A DNA stretch of 64,000 bases from CAXBCP01 sp963977005 (GTDB taxonomy: Bacteria; Pseudomonadota; Alphaproteobacteria; MPNO01; UBA830), in contig CAXBMQ010000014.1 of NCBI GenBank assembly GCA_963977005.1, positions 53,774 to 117,773 of the forward strand. Reading direction: 5' to 3'. A model generated the notes under the pieces. That model searched no databases. It was not told where the DNA came from and saw nothing but the letters and a program-made list of their open reading frames with translations. The position numbers were made by a program, and so were the translations under genes. Positions 41,520-50,701 of the stretch are shown one piece after another. Positions within the stretch are counted from its first letter, which is position 1. Every line of letters starts with the position of its first letter.

Positions 41520-42401
41520 CTAGTTTTCGTCGACGCCGACATCGATGCGCTTGGCGTCAGCCGGCGGGTTTTTGATTTCGGTGGCGAATTTGACCACTTC
41601 GTCCGGCAGCATGCGACGCTCCGGAGGCGGGAAGGTCCATCGTTTGACGACCTTGCCCGCGTCGTCGAGAAAAAGGATGCGCAGGTTCGGCACGTCATGC
41701 GGCGCCTTCGACAAATTGACCAGTTCCCCGTCGATTCTGAGGGTCGTCTTGTCAGGATAGGTGTAGCGTACGCTGCGCACGCCGAGCCGTTTCTTGATCG
41801 GCTCCGGCGACATGCCTATCAGGTCGTAAAGCTTTTGCGACGGTGGCCAGCTTTTCGAAATCGTCTGCTGGAACGCCAGCGCACCGCCGATAACGCCAAT
41901 AACAACGACGATCAATGCAATCCATGCGATGCGGGCCGGCCACGGGCTGGAGTCGCGCGGCAGCGCCGGCAGGTTGGCGGACCTGTCGTTCCGAAGCGGG
42001 CGTGCGGCCGATTCGGGTTCTCTTCGAAAAGCATCGTCGAAGTTCGCGCGGAAATCCCCGTCGGGATCATCCGGGTCGTCGCGCCTGTTGTCTGCTGTAT
42101 CGCCGTCGTCGGGTTCCGCAGGCTCCCGGCCGATCCGCTCCTCGAAGGCGCTGGCGATATCGTCGGCCGCGGGTGTTTTTTCGGGTGCTTCATCGGCGGG
42201 TGCCGCCGCCTCTGCAGCGGCGCTCGATTCCGAAGCAACGGCTGGCTGCTCCGCGGCGGCCCCGGCCATCTCTTCGGGCGTCGGCGCAGGCTGCGCCCAG
42301 GCATGCCCGCATTTCGCGCATTTCACGGTGCGGCCGGCCGGTCCGATCTTTACCGGATCGACAACATATCGCGCAGAGCAGGTTGGGCACGTGATGATCA
42401 T
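41520..42401 (-). CDS. MJ0042-type zinc-ribbon membrane protein (DUF3426-like)
   Basis: A 293-residue protein. The zinc ribbon is C5-x-x-C8 and C28-x-x-C31 (CPTCSARY, CAKCGHAW). A disordered linker rich in alanine, glutamate and aspartate spans about 40-150, one membrane helix lies at about 158-178 (IAWIALIVVVIGVIGGALAF) and an extracytoplasmic beta domain follows (LRIDGELVNLSKAPHDVPNL, FPPPERRMLPDEVVKFATEI), the DUF3426 pattern. It is divergent from ftsE; this neighbourhood is common in alphaproteobacteria. Function unknown, possibly envelope-related. Confidence 0.85.
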   Translation of the reverse strand: MIITCPTCSARYVVDPVKIGPAGRTVKCAKCGHAWAQPAPTPEEMAGAAAEQPAVASESSAAAEAAAPADEAPEKTPAADDIASAFEERIGREPAEPDDGDTADNRRDDPDDPDGDFRANFDDAFRREPESAARPLRNDRSANLPALPRDSSPWPARIAWIALIVVVIGVIGGALAFQQTISKSWPPSQKLYDLIGMSPEPIKKRLGVRSVRYTYPDKTTLRIDGELVNLSKAPHDVPNLRILFLDDAGKVVKRWTFPPPERRMLPDEVVKFATEIKNPPADAKRIDVGVDEN

Positions 42402-42593
42402 TTGAACTTCTTACCCTAAGGCGGCCGATCATATAAGAGGGCGTGATTCTGCACTTAATACAATGGTGCGACCAGCCGTCATGGTGCGTCCTGCCGGCCA
42501 ACGTTGTATTTACAGCCGATTATTGGCGTGGTTCTGGACGGCGGGTCAATGGGTGTGCGAATCTGTCCGCATAACTGATCGGGAAGGTACTCA

Positions 42594-43313
42594 TTGGCGA
42601 ATGGTGTAGGCGATATCGTCCGCTTTGAAAACGTTGGCATGCGCTACCGCCTCGGGGCGGAGGTGCTTCATGATATATCGTTTTCGCTGCCGGCGGGGTC
42701 ATTCCATTTCCTGACCGGGCCCAGCGGCGCCGGAAAGTCGTCGCTCATGCGGCTGATGTACCTTGCCCATCGCCCGTCGCGCGGCAGTATCTCGATGTTC
42801 GGACGGGACGTGTCGACGATTCCGCGGTCGGAACTGGCCGCCCTGCGCCGCAGGATCGGCGTCGTCTTCCAGGACTTCCGGCTGATAGACCATCTGTCCG
42901 CCCTGGATAATGTTGCGCTGCCGCTGCGGGTCGCCGGCGCCAAGGAAGGCCAGATCCGGAATCATGTCGCGGAACTGCTGAAATGGGTCGGCCTCGAGGG
43001 ACAGATCGACGACAAGCCGACAACGCTGTCGGGCGGGGAACAGCAGCGTGTCGCGATTGCCCGGGCGGTTATTGCGCGTCCGCAGATTTTGCTGGCCGAC
43101 GAGCCGACCGGCAACGTCGATGACGATATCGCCATCCGCCTGATGTATCTGCTCGAGGAGCTGAACAAGATCGGCACGACGGTTGTTGTCGCAACGCATA
43201 ACGAATCCCTGATCGAGCGGTTCAAACATCCGTGTTTTCACGTCGAGGACGGCCTGCTCAGCGGGCCCGGTATCGCGACGCGGGATGACTGGAAACCAGC
43301 GGGGCTTCAATGA
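42594..43313 (+). CDS. ftsE: Cell division ABC-type ATPase FtsE
   Basis: A 239-residue ATPase of the FtsEX complex that governs septal peptidoglycan hydrolase activation. Walker A GPSGAGKS (42-49), Q-loop VFQDFRLIDHLSALDNVALP, signature LSGGEQQRVAIARA, Walker B ILLADEPTGN and H-loop ATHNESLI are all complete. FQDFRL and the short length mark it as FtsE. The start is TTG with GGGAAGG seven bases upstream. It overlaps ftsX as ATGA. Confidence 0.95.
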   Translation: MANGVGDIVRFENVGMRYRLGAEVLHDISFSLPAGSFHFLTGPSGAGKSSLMRLMYLAHRPSRGSISMFGRDVSTIPRSELAALRRRIGVVFQDFRLIDHLSALDNVALPLRVAGAKEGQIRNHVAELLKWVGLEGQIDDKPTTLSGGEQQRVAIARAVIARPQILLADEPTGNVDDDIAIRLMYLLEELNKIGTTVVVATHNESLIERFKHPCFHVEDGLLSGPGIATRDDWKPAGLQ

Positions 43314-44188
43314 TCGGACGGGTGCGCGACGTCCCGCTTAGCGGCGACCCGGCCAGCCGGTACCTGCCCTGGACGGTCGGGCTGCTGGTCTTTCTCGCCA
43401 CGCTTGCCTTTGCGGCGGGGATGTTTCTGTCCTCCGCCGGCGATGCCTGGCGACAGAATCTGTCGGGTACGCTGACCGTTCAGATCCCCGTCTCCGACGG
43501 ATCGGACCGGCGGGAGCGTGTCGAGGCCGCCGCGGAGTTATTGCGGACGACGCCGGGCATCGTGTCGGTGCGCCCGATACCGGATTCGGAGATCGCCGTG
43601 CTGCTGGAACCCTGGCTCGGGAAACAGGTCCTGGGCCTCGACCTGCCCGTGCCCGATCTGATCGATGTGTCGGTGGTACGGGGGGCGGACATCGATATTG
43701 CCGCGCTGTCGGCACGTCTCGCCCGTGTCGCGCCGGGGGCTGTGGTCGACGATCACGCGATCTGGCTGCGCCGGTTGACGGAATTCACCCGGATCGCCGA
43801 GACCGTGTCCTTCGCGGTCATGATCGTGATTCTGATCTCGGCGGTTGCAACCGTGATCTTCACGACGCGGACGGGGCTTGCCATTCATAGCGATGTCGTC
43901 GAGGTGCTGCATCTGATCGGCGCCCAGGATTCGTACGTTGCGCGGCAGTTCCAGCAACATACCCTCAGGCTGGCGTCGGCCGGTGCTGCCGTCGGTTTTC
44001 TGCTGGGTGCCGGGGTCGTGTGGCTGACGCATGTCTATGGCGGCCGGTTGAGCGGCGGTCTGCTGCCCGAACTGGCCCTTGGGCCCCTGCAGTGGGCGAT
44101 GCTGGTAGCGCTTCCCGTCGCCGCGGTTTTGCTGGTCGTCCTGACGGTCGGGATCACCGTGAAACGCGTTCTCGGAAAAATGATGTGA
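43310..44188 (+). CDS. ftsX: Cell division protein FtsX
   Basis: Membrane partner of FtsE, 292 residues: one N-terminal helix (LPWTVGLLVFLATLAFAAGM), a periplasmic domain (about 45-165) with GTLTVQIPVSD and LLRTTPGIVSVRPI, then three helices (VSFAVMIVILISAVATVIF, LASAGAAVGFLLGAGVVWLT, MLVALPVAAVLLVVLTVGI). The loop VVEVLHLIGAQDSYVARQFQ is a family mark. It ends within the GTGA overlap with the next gene. Confidence 0.93.
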   Translation: MIGRVRDVPLSGDPASRYLPWTVGLLVFLATLAFAAGMFLSSAGDAWRQNLSGTLTVQIPVSDGSDRRERVEAAAELLRTTPGIVSVRPIPDSEIAVLLEPWLGKQVLGLDLPVPDLIDVSVVRGADIDIAALSARLARVAPGAVVDDHAIWLRRLTEFTRIAETVSFAVMIVILISAVATVIFTTRTGLAIHSDVVEVLHLIGAQDSYVARQFQQHTLRLASAGAAVGFLLGAGVVWLTHVYGGRLSGGLLPELALGPLQWAMLVALPVAAVLLVVLTVGITVKRVLGKMM

Positions 44189-44802
44189 ACCGCAGGGATG
44201 CAAGACGCCCGGGCAGGGCGCTCCGCCGCATCGTGGCGGTGGCGGCGTTTGCGTTTCTGCTGTGGTCTGCGGGGCTTTACCTGTTTGCCACGCTGATACC
44301 CGAACCCGGGGCGGCATCCGGCGAAAAGACCGATGCCATTGTCGTTCTGACCGGCGGCGCCGGCCGTGTCAGCGAGGGACTCTCGCTGCTCGCCGCCGGC
44401 AGTGGGCGCAAACTGTTCGTATCGGGGGTCTATCGCGGGGTCGATGTGCAGGCCCTGCTCAGGCTGGCACAGCGCGCGCCCGGCGATCTCGAATGCTGTA
44501 TCGCGCTGGGCTATGCGGCGGACAGCACCCGGGGCAATGCCGCGGAAACCGTTGAATGGGTGGCCCGGGAAGGATTCACGTCGATCCGGCTCGTGACCGC
44601 GAGCTACCACATGCCGCGCAGCCTGCTCGAGTTCCACCATGCCCTGCCGTCCGCGATCAGGATCGTTCCCCATCCGGTCTTTCCTGCCGGATTTTATGCC
44701 GAGAATTGGTGGCGATGGCGCGGGTCGGCACGTCTCGCAATTTCCGAATATCACAAATATATTTTTGCCCGGATCGAGCTGTTGGGCCGGGTGCCCGGAT
44801 GA
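44185..44802 (+). CDS. YdcF/DUF218 family membrane-anchored protein
   Basis: A 205-residue protein starting with GTG that overlaps the ftsX stop by four bases. One N-terminal anchor (IVAVAAFAFLLWSAGLYLFA) precedes the DUF218 fold: DAIVVLTGGAGRVSEGLSLL, KLFVSGVY, GYAADSTRGNAAETVEW, and VTASYHMPRSLLEFHHALP. DUF218 proteins (SanA, YdcF, ElyC) act at the envelope, some in peptidoglycan or lipid carrier metabolism. Its place between ftsEX and plsC fits an envelope role. Confidence 0.87.
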   Translation: MNRRDARRPGRALRRIVAVAAFAFLLWSAGLYLFATLIPEPGAASGEKTDAIVVLTGGAGRVSEGLSLLAAGSGRKLFVSGVYRGVDVQALLRLAQRAPGDLECCIALGYAADSTRGNAAETVEWVAREGFTSIRLVTASYHMPRSLLEFHHALPSAIRIVPHPVFPAGFYAENWWRWRGSARLAISEYHKYIFARIELLGRVPG

Positions 44803-45518
44803 TGCTCCTCCGTTCTCTGGCGTTCAATGTCGCGATTTTCACATGGTCGGGCCTGCTTCTCGTCGCGTATGTCCCGCTGACGATCGCCTCCCGGGCGGCC
44901 ATGTTGTCGGCGGTCAGGTTCTGGACCCGTGGCATCTTCTGGATGCAGCGGCATATCCTGTCACTCGATTTCGAGTTCCGCGGCCTTGAAAACCTTCCCA
45001 CCGGGCCGTTTATCGTCGCGGCCGCCCACCAGTCGGCCTGGGACACGGTTGGTTTCTATGCGGTTCTGCGCGACCCGGCGTTCGTGCTGAAGAAAGAACT
45101 CTACAATGTGCCGATGTTCGGGCCCTATGCGCGCAAGCTCGGCATGATCGCGATCGACCGGTCGGCCGGGGCCAGCGAAGCGCGGCGCATGATCCGCAGC
45201 GTCTCGGAACAACTCGATGCCGGACGGCCCGTGGTTATTTTTCCCGGCGGCACGCGCTCGGCGCCGGACGAAATCGTCGCCCTGAAATCGGGGATCAGCG
45301 CCCTTTACCGGCGGTGCAATGTGCCGGTGGTGCCGGTATCGCTCAATTCGGGCTGGTACTGGGGACGTCGCAGTTTCGTCAAGAAGCCGGGCAAGATAAT
45401 TGCAGCGTTTCATGTTCCGATCGCACCGGGACACACATCCGCGGTTTTCGATGAAATGCTGTCGTCGCGCATTCACGACGGAAACAAGGCCCTGCTGGAG
45501 GAGGCCCGGCGCGGCTAG
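44799..45518 (+). CDS. plsC: 1-acyl-sn-glycerol-3-phosphate acyltransferase
   Basis: A 239-residue phosphatidic-acid-forming acyltransferase with an N-terminal membrane region. Motif I is H77-Q-S-A-W-D82 (HX4D), motif II GMIAIDRS, and motif III reads IFPGGTRSAPDE where the family has FPEGTRS, so the conserved glutamate is glycine. Motif IV VPVVPVSLNSG is present. The start overlaps the ydcF-like stop. Its 3' end overlaps by four bases the end of the convergent lysophospholipase gene. Confidence 0.9.
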   Translation: MMLLRSLAFNVAIFTWSGLLLVAYVPLTIASRAAMLSAVRFWTRGIFWMQRHILSLDFEFRGLENLPTGPFIVAAAHQSAWDTVGFYAVLRDPAFVLKKELYNVPMFGPYARKLGMIAIDRSAGASEARRMIRSVSEQLDAGRPVVIFPGGTRSAPDEIVALKSGISALYRRCNVPVVPVSLNSGWYWGRRSFVKKPGKIIAAFHVPIAPGHTSAVFDEMLSSRIHDGNKALLEEARRG

Positions 45519-46423
45519 CCCGTTGTCGTGAAGCGGTCGAACGCCTCCCAGAACTGCCGGCGGATCCCGTCGGTCTCGTGCAGGATTTCGTGTCGGGCAC
45601 CTGCAATCCGGACCTGGCTGCACTCCGGCAGGGCGGCGCTCATCGCTGTCTGCGCGGGTACCGACACGACCGTGTCGTCCAGTGCCGTAAACAGCAGGAT
45701 CGGACATGTTCGCGGCGATCCCCGGGACAGGTTGCGGAGGACGGGGATGCTGCGGAACGTGGCATTCAGCCAGCTGAAAGTCGGTCCGCCCATCGCCACG
45801 ACCGGGTTGGCGGCCATGACGGCGTGGATCGCCTCGAATCGCTGCCGGTCGCCGGTCAGCGGATTTCCGTCGAATTTCACGCCGGCGGGATCGTAATCGC
45901 CGGTGCCAAAGACATAGCCGCCGCCGAGACCGACCGCGGTCATGACCCGGCACAGCTGCGCGGTCGCGCAGCGTCTGAAGCCGTGGAGCGGCAGATCGAT
46001 CATCGGTGCCGACAGGACGAAACGGTCGGGTGTGACGCGTCCTTCGAGAACTGCGCGCAGCGTTATATGGCCGCCCATCGAATGGGCCATCAGTACGGTC
46101 TCGCCATCGCCCGGACCGATGACGGTATCGAAAAACCAGACGAGATCTTCGATATACGTCTCGAACCGGTCGATATGGCCTTTATGCGGGTCCTCAAGCG
46201 CGCGGCCGGAAGCGCCCTGGCCGCGCCAGTCCATCGACCAGACGTCGAAACCGCGGGCTGTCAGCTCGCCGATGGTTTCGGCGTATTTTTCCAGGAATTC
46301 GGTTCGGCCATGGCACAGGACGATCCGTCTGTGCCCGCCGGTCGCCGACGGCCAGTGACCGATCCGCAAACGCGTCCCGTCCGGTGCGGTTTCGAACCGC
46401 ATGGATTCTTCGAAGGGCGTCAT
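45515..46423 (-). CDS. Alpha/beta hydrolase, lysophospholipase (PldB-like)
   Basis: A 302-residue serine hydrolase of the monoacylglycerol lipase/PldB group. VLCHGRTEFLEKYAETIGEL near residue 36, MDWRGQGASGR near 66 and the nucleophile elbow MAHSMGGHITLRA near 111 are the key blocks; the catalytic acid lies in LFTALDDTVVSV and the histidine in AGARHEILHE. It would hydrolyse lysophospholipids or monoglycerides. Convergent with plsC, a membrane lipid gene, though not co-transcribed. Confidence 0.88.
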   Translation of the reverse strand: MTPFEESMRFETAPDGTRLRIGHWPSATGGHRRIVLCHGRTEFLEKYAETIGELTARGFDVWSMDWRGQGASGRALEDPHKGHIDRFETYIEDLVWFFDTVIGPGDGETVLMAHSMGGHITLRAVLEGRVTPDRFVLSAPMIDLPLHGFRRCATAQLCRVMTAVGLGGGYVFGTGDYDPAGVKFDGNPLTGDRQRFEAIHAVMAANPVVAMGGPTFSWLNATFRSIPVLRNLSRGSPRTCPILLFTALDDTVVSVPAQTAMSAALPECSQVRIAGARHEILHETDGIRRQFWEAFDRFTTTG

Positions 46424-46543
46424 CCCTTTATGTTATGCTTGGCGTGCGCGCGATGCCAGAACCCATGTGTGAAACATATCATGAACATTGACCCCGCCGG
46501 TGTGCTGGATTATCTTCCCGACCCCGTAAAAAGAGACTGTTGA

Positions 46544-48868
46544 ATGACCTCCGTTTCCGCCATTTCCCACCAGATATGGGACATGAAATATCGCTTCAAA
46601 TCGCCGTCGGGAGAGGTCGTGGACCGAACCGTCGACGATACGTGGCGGCGTGTGGCGACAGCGTTGGCGGCGCCCGAAGACGCGTCGATGCGGGCGCATT
46701 GGGCCGCGAAATTCGAAGCGGCGATGACCGATTTCCGGTTTTTGCCGGCCGGCCGGATCATCGCCGGTGCGGGTACGGAGCGCGACGTAACCCTGTTCAA
46801 CTGTTTCGTGATGGGCACCGTGCCCGACGACATGAGCGGCATTTTCGAGCATCTCCGCGAGGCCGCGCTGACGATGCAGCAGGGCGGCGGTATCGGCTAC
46901 GATTTTTCGACCCTTCGGCCCCGTGGCGCCCTGGTAAAGGGCGTCGGTGCGGATGCATCGGGGCCTCTGTCATTCATGGATGTCTGGGACTCCATGTGCC
47001 GTACCATAATGTCGGCCGGCTATCGCCGCGGCGCGATGATGGCAACAATGCGCTGCGATCATCCCGATATCGAAGATTTCATCGCCGCCAAGCAGGAAGC
47101 TGGCCGACTGCGCATGTTCAACCTGTCGGTACTGGTCACGGACGCGTTCATGGACGCGGTGCGCGAGGATCGCGACTGGGACCTGACATTCGGCGGCACG
47201 TGTTACAAGACGGTCCCGGCCCGGGGTCTGTGGGATACGATCATGCAGGCGACGTACGAATACGCCGAACCGGGCGTGATCTTTATCGACCGCATCAACC
47301 GCGCCAATAACCTGAACTATTGCGAAACCATCGCCGCGACCAATCCCTGCGGCGAACAGCCCTTGCCGCCGTATGGTGCGTGCCTGCTGGGGTCGATCAA
47401 CCTGGCGCGCCTGGTCGCCGATCCGTTCGACCTGTCTGCACGTCTCGACGAGGATGCGCTGGCGGACCTTGTGCCGGTCGCCGTGCGGATGATGGACAAC
47501 GTTACCGATGCATCGCGCTTTCCGCTTCCCGCCCAGCAGGCGGAGGCGATGGCAAAGCGCCGGATCGGTCTTGGCGTTACCGGGCTGGCGGATGCGCTGA
47601 TCATGTGCGGTGCGCGTTACGGCTCGACCAAGGCGGTCGAACTGACCGAACGCTGGATGGGTGCAATCCGCGATCATGCGTATCGCGCGTCGGCGGCGCT
47701 TGCGGCGGAAAAAGGCGCGTTCCCGCTATATGAAGTGGATGCCTACCTCGCGGGCGAGACGATCTCCGGCCTGCCGGAAGATATCCGGGACGACATCCGG
47801 TCGCACGGCATACGGAACGCGCTGCTGACCTCGATCGCGCCGACCGGCACGATCTCGCTGTTTGCCGATAACGTGTCGTCCGGCATCGAGCCCGTGTTCA
47901 GCTACACCTATTCCCGCAACGTGCTGATGCCCGACGGCACCCGGCGCGAGGAAGAAGTCTCGGACTATGCCTACCGTCTGTGGCGCCGCCTGAAGGGCGA
48001 TGCTCCGCTGCCGGATTATTTCGTCACCGCGCAGGACATCGCGCCCGGCGATCATGTGGTGATGCAGGCGGCGGCGCAGAAATACGTCGATTCGTCGATT
48101 TCGAAAACCATCAACGTACCCGCCGACGTGGCATTCGACACGTTCAAGGATGTTTACCTGCAGGCCTGGGATACCGGCTGCAAGGGGTGCACGACCTACC
48201 GGCCCAACGACGTGACCGGATCGGTGCTGCAGGTCAAGGAAACCGCGGATCCGGCACAGCCCGAGCTGCCTCTGCTCGGCGATCCCGCACCGGTGACGGC
48301 GGAGGACGAGTTCGAATCCGGCGTCGTGTACATGACCCAGCCGTTATCGCGGCCGGAGGAACTGCCGGGGCAGACCTATAAGCTGCACTGGCCGGATTCC
48401 GATCACGCGATGTACATCACCATCAACGACATCGTTCAGGACGGTCGCCGGCGCCCGTTCGAGGTTTTCGTCAATTCGAAGAATACCGAGCACTATGCGT
48501 GGACGGTGGCGCTGACCCGCATGATCTCCGCCGTGTTCCGGCGTGGCGGGGATGTCTCCTTCGTGGTCGAGGAACTGAAAGCGGTTTTCGATCCGCGCGG
48601 CGGGCAATGGATGCAGGGGCGCTACGTGCCGTCATTGCTGGCGGCGATGGGCGACATCATCGAACGTCACATGGTCGATATCGGGTTCATTCCCGGGAGC
48701 GATGACACGGCGCGCGGCGACGGTCCGAAAACCGGCGAAGAGCGCAGGGTGGTCGGTCTCGAGAATACCCCGCGGATGCGCCAATGCCCGAAATGCGGCC
48801 AGGCGTCGTTGTTACGCCAGGAAGGCTGCGACACCTGCACGGCCTGCGATTTTTCGAAATGCGGGTGA
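46544..48868 (+). CDS. nrdJ: Adenosylcobalamin-dependent ribonucleoside-diphosphate reductase (class II)
   Basis: A 774-residue class II reductase making deoxyribonucleotides without oxygen-dependent radicals. The substrate motif NPCGEQ is at residues 267-272; FNCFVMGTVPDDMSGIF, MQQGGGIGYDFSTLRP and SYTYSRNV lie in order, SIAPTGTISLFA carries the phosphate site. A C-terminal CPKCGQASLLRQEGCDTC and CDFSKCG segment is the zinc/redox tail that delivers reducing equivalents. No cobalamin riboswitch is visible upstream. Needs vitamin B12 in the cell. Confidence 0.96.
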   Translation: MTSVSAISHQIWDMKYRFKSPSGEVVDRTVDDTWRRVATALAAPEDASMRAHWAAKFEAAMTDFRFLPAGRIIAGAGTERDVTLFNCFVMGTVPDDMSGIFEHLREAALTMQQGGGIGYDFSTLRPRGALVKGVGADASGPLSFMDVWDSMCRTIMSAGYRRGAMMATMRCDHPDIEDFIAAKQEAGRLRMFNLSVLVTDAFMDAVREDRDWDLTFGGTCYKTVPARGLWDTIMQATYEYAEPGVIFIDRINRANNLNYCETIAATNPCGEQPLPPYGACLLGSINLARLVADPFDLSARLDEDALADLVPVAVRMMDNVTDASRFPLPAQQAEAMAKRRIGLGVTGLADALIMCGARYGSTKAVELTERWMGAIRDHAYRASAALAAEKGAFPLYEVDAYLAGETISGLPEDIRDDIRSHGIRNALLTSIAPTGTISLFADNVSSGIEPVFSYTYSRNVLMPDGTRREEEVSDYAYRLWRRLKGDAPLPDYFVTAQDIAPGDHVVMQAAAQKYVDSSISKTINVPADVAFDTFKDVYLQAWDTGCKGCTTYRPNDVTGSVLQVKETADPAQPELPLLGDPAPVTAEDEFESGVVYMTQPLSRPEELPGQTYKLHWPDSDHAMYITINDIVQDGRRRPFEVFVNSKNTEHYAWTVALTRMISAVFRRGGDVSFVVEELKAVFDPRGGQWMQGRYVPSLLAAMGDIIERHMVDIGFIPGSDDTARGDGPKTGEERRVVGLENTPRMRQCPKCGQASLLRQEGCDTCTACDFSKCG

Positions 48869-48914
48869 CGCGCGGCTTTACCGCCGGGCGATCACCGGGC
48901 GGTTAACGGGCTGA

Positions 48915-49766
48915 TCACGCCGGTTGGCCGACCTCCGCGGCCAGCCGCCCGACACCGCCGATTTCAACCTCGACCCTGTCGCCCGGTTTCAGCCATTTCG
49001 GCGGATTGAAGCCGACGGCGACCCCGGCGGGCGAGCCGGTGGTGATCATGTCGCCGGGCATCAGCGTGATGAAGGTCGACAGGTAGCTCACCAGGAATGC
49101 GGCCGAAAACACCAGGTCGCTCGTATGGCCTTCCTGGCGCAGCTCATTGTTGACCCATGACCTGACCGACATATTCGCGGGATCGCCCGCTTCGTCGGCG
49201 GTCGTGATCCACGGGCCGAGCATGCCGGAATTTTCCCAGTTCTTTCCCGGCGCAACCTGCGGGCCGCGCGCCTGCCAATCGCGCACGCTGCCGTCATTGG
49301 CAACCGTGTAGCCGGCGACGTAATCGAGCGCGTCGGCTTCGGACACATGCCGCGCGGGGCGGCCGATCACCACGGTCATTTCCGCCTCGTAATCGAAATG
49401 TTCCGAATGGGACGGCATGTCCATCCGGCCGTTATGGGGCACGAAGGTGCGGGCATAGCGCGAGAAAATGCTCGGCGATGTCGGGATTTCGTAGCCCATC
49501 TCGAGGATGTGCTCGCGGTAGTTCTGCCCGACGCAGTAGATCTTTTCCGGGTTCGGGACCGGCAGCAGAAATTCGATCTTGTCGAGCGGATAATCGGGCT
49601 CCACCCCTTCGATTGCGGCGCGCGCTTCGTCCAGCGCATCGGCTTCCAGGACCTCGCGCAGTGTCTGGTATCGTCCGGCAAGGCGGCCGGTCAGCCCGAT
49701 CACGCCGTCGTCGGTGATGGCGCCGAAACCTTCGAGTCCGCTGATCGCAAAGCTGGCCAGTTTCAT
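48915..49766 (-). CDS. Fumarylacetoacetate hydrolase family protein (paralogue 1)
   Basis: A 283-residue FAH-fold enzyme. Metal-binding acids are in FDYEAEMTVVIGRPAR (ExE) and VANDGSVRDWQARGPQVA, with GKNWENSGMLGPWITTADE and PGDMITTGSPAGVAVGFNPPKWLKPGD as signatures. Members hydrolyse or isomerise acylpyruvates and homoprotocatechuate degradation products. The substrate is unknown. It follows a second FAH gene of the same layout 21 bases upstream, so the two may be a tandem duplication or a two-step pathway. Confidence 0.9.
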   Translation of the reverse strand: MKLASFAISGLEGFGAITDDGVIGLTGRLAGRYQTLREVLEADALDEARAAIEGVEPDYPLDKIEFLLPVPNPEKIYCVGQNYREHILEMGYEIPTSPSIFSRYARTFVPHNGRMDMPSHSEHFDYEAEMTVVIGRPARHVSEADALDYVAGYTVANDGSVRDWQARGPQVAPGKNWENSGMLGPWITTADEAGDPANMSVRSWVNNELRQEGHTSDLVFSAAFLVSYLSTFITLMPGDMITTGSPAGVAVGFNPPKWLKPGDRVEVEIGGVGRLAAEVGQPA

Positions 49767-49787
49767 GAGGACACTCCCGTAGGTTTT

Positions 49788-50630
49788 CTATTCCGCGGCG
49801 ATGGGATTGGTGAGGGTGCCGATCGGCTCGATATTGATGCTGATCGATTCTCCCGGTTTCAGCCAGTTGGGCGGATTGTTCTCGATTGCGCTGCCGCCGG
49901 GCGACCCCGTGGCGATCATGTCGCCGGGCTCCAGCCAGGTGAATTTCGAGATATGCGAAATCACGAAGGGAATCTTGAAGATCATCATGTCGCTGCCGCC
50001 GTCCTGGCGGATATCGCCATCGACCGTGGTCTTGATCTGCAGGGCGTCGAGGTCGGTGACCTCGTCGCGGGTGACCATCCACGGGCCGATGCCGCCGGAG
50101 CGGTGGAAATTCTTGCCCGGACAGTTCTGGGTGCCCTTGGACTGCCAGTCCCGCACGCTGCCTTCGTTGATAATCGTGTAGCCCGCCACGTAATCGAGCG
50201 CGTTTTCTTCCGGGATATGGCGTCCCGGCTTGCCGATAATCACCCCGATCTCGCCCTCGTAATCGAGCTGTTCGGATACTGTCGGGCGCAGGATCGCCTC
50301 GCCGTGCGGTGCGAAGCCAGATGCGAAACGCGGGAAGATGCTGGGCCATTTGGGGCCGCCGTCTTCCAGCACCTCGTGATAGGCGCGATAGTTCCGCCCG
50401 ATGCAGAATATCTTTTCCGGTGTCGTGATCGGGAACATGTACTCGATGGCATCCAGCGAAACGTCCGGGTCCGCCGCGGCGGCCAGTTTCTCCATCTCGT
50501 TGATCGACAGGCCGGCGATGGCCTGTTTCAGGCTGGGGTGATCCATGCGGGCGGTCATGTCGACAATGCCGCCATCCTTGACGACGCCAAAGGCTTCGCG
50601 CCCTTTATGGCGGTAGCTGATCAGTTTCAC
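49788..50630 (-). CDS. Fumarylacetoacetate hydrolase family protein (paralogue 2)
   Basis: A 280-residue FAH-family enzyme with GTG start and GAGGGAG upstream. LDYEGEIGVIIGKPGRHIPE, IINEGSVRDWQSKGTQNCPG, KNFHRSGGIGPWMVTRDEV and PGDMIATGSPGGSAIENNPP correspond block for block with paralogue 1, but the N-terminal third (MKLISYRHKGREAFGVV) diverges. Together they suggest degradation of an aromatic or ketoacid intermediate. Partners cannot be named. Confidence 0.9.
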   Translation of the reverse strand: MKLISYRHKGREAFGVVKDGGIVDMTARMDHPSLKQAIAGLSINEMEKLAAAADPDVSLDAIEYMFPITTPEKIFCIGRNYRAYHEVLEDGGPKWPSIFPRFASGFAPHGEAILRPTVSEQLDYEGEIGVIIGKPGRHIPEENALDYVAGYTIINEGSVRDWQSKGTQNCPGKNFHRSGGIGPWMVTRDEVTDLDALQIKTTVDGDIRQDGGSDMMIFKIPFVISHISKFTWLEPGDMIATGSPGGSAIENNPPNWLKPGESISINIEPIGTLTNPIAAE

Positions 50631-50701
50631 GGCAGTTTCTCCCTCGGTCCCGTTATTTTCTTGCCGTCTTCTTAATGCGAACGGCGCGTTCTGCCAATGT
50701 C

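Noticed and set aside
46481..46543. 20-codon frame directly before nrdJ as a leader peptide
   Set aside because: No ribosome-binding site, no regulatory codon run and no hairpin pair. Its stop being next to the nrdJ start may be chance.
46424..46543. Cobalamin riboswitch upstream of nrdJ
   Set aside because: The gap is about 120 bases and no B12-box is visible.
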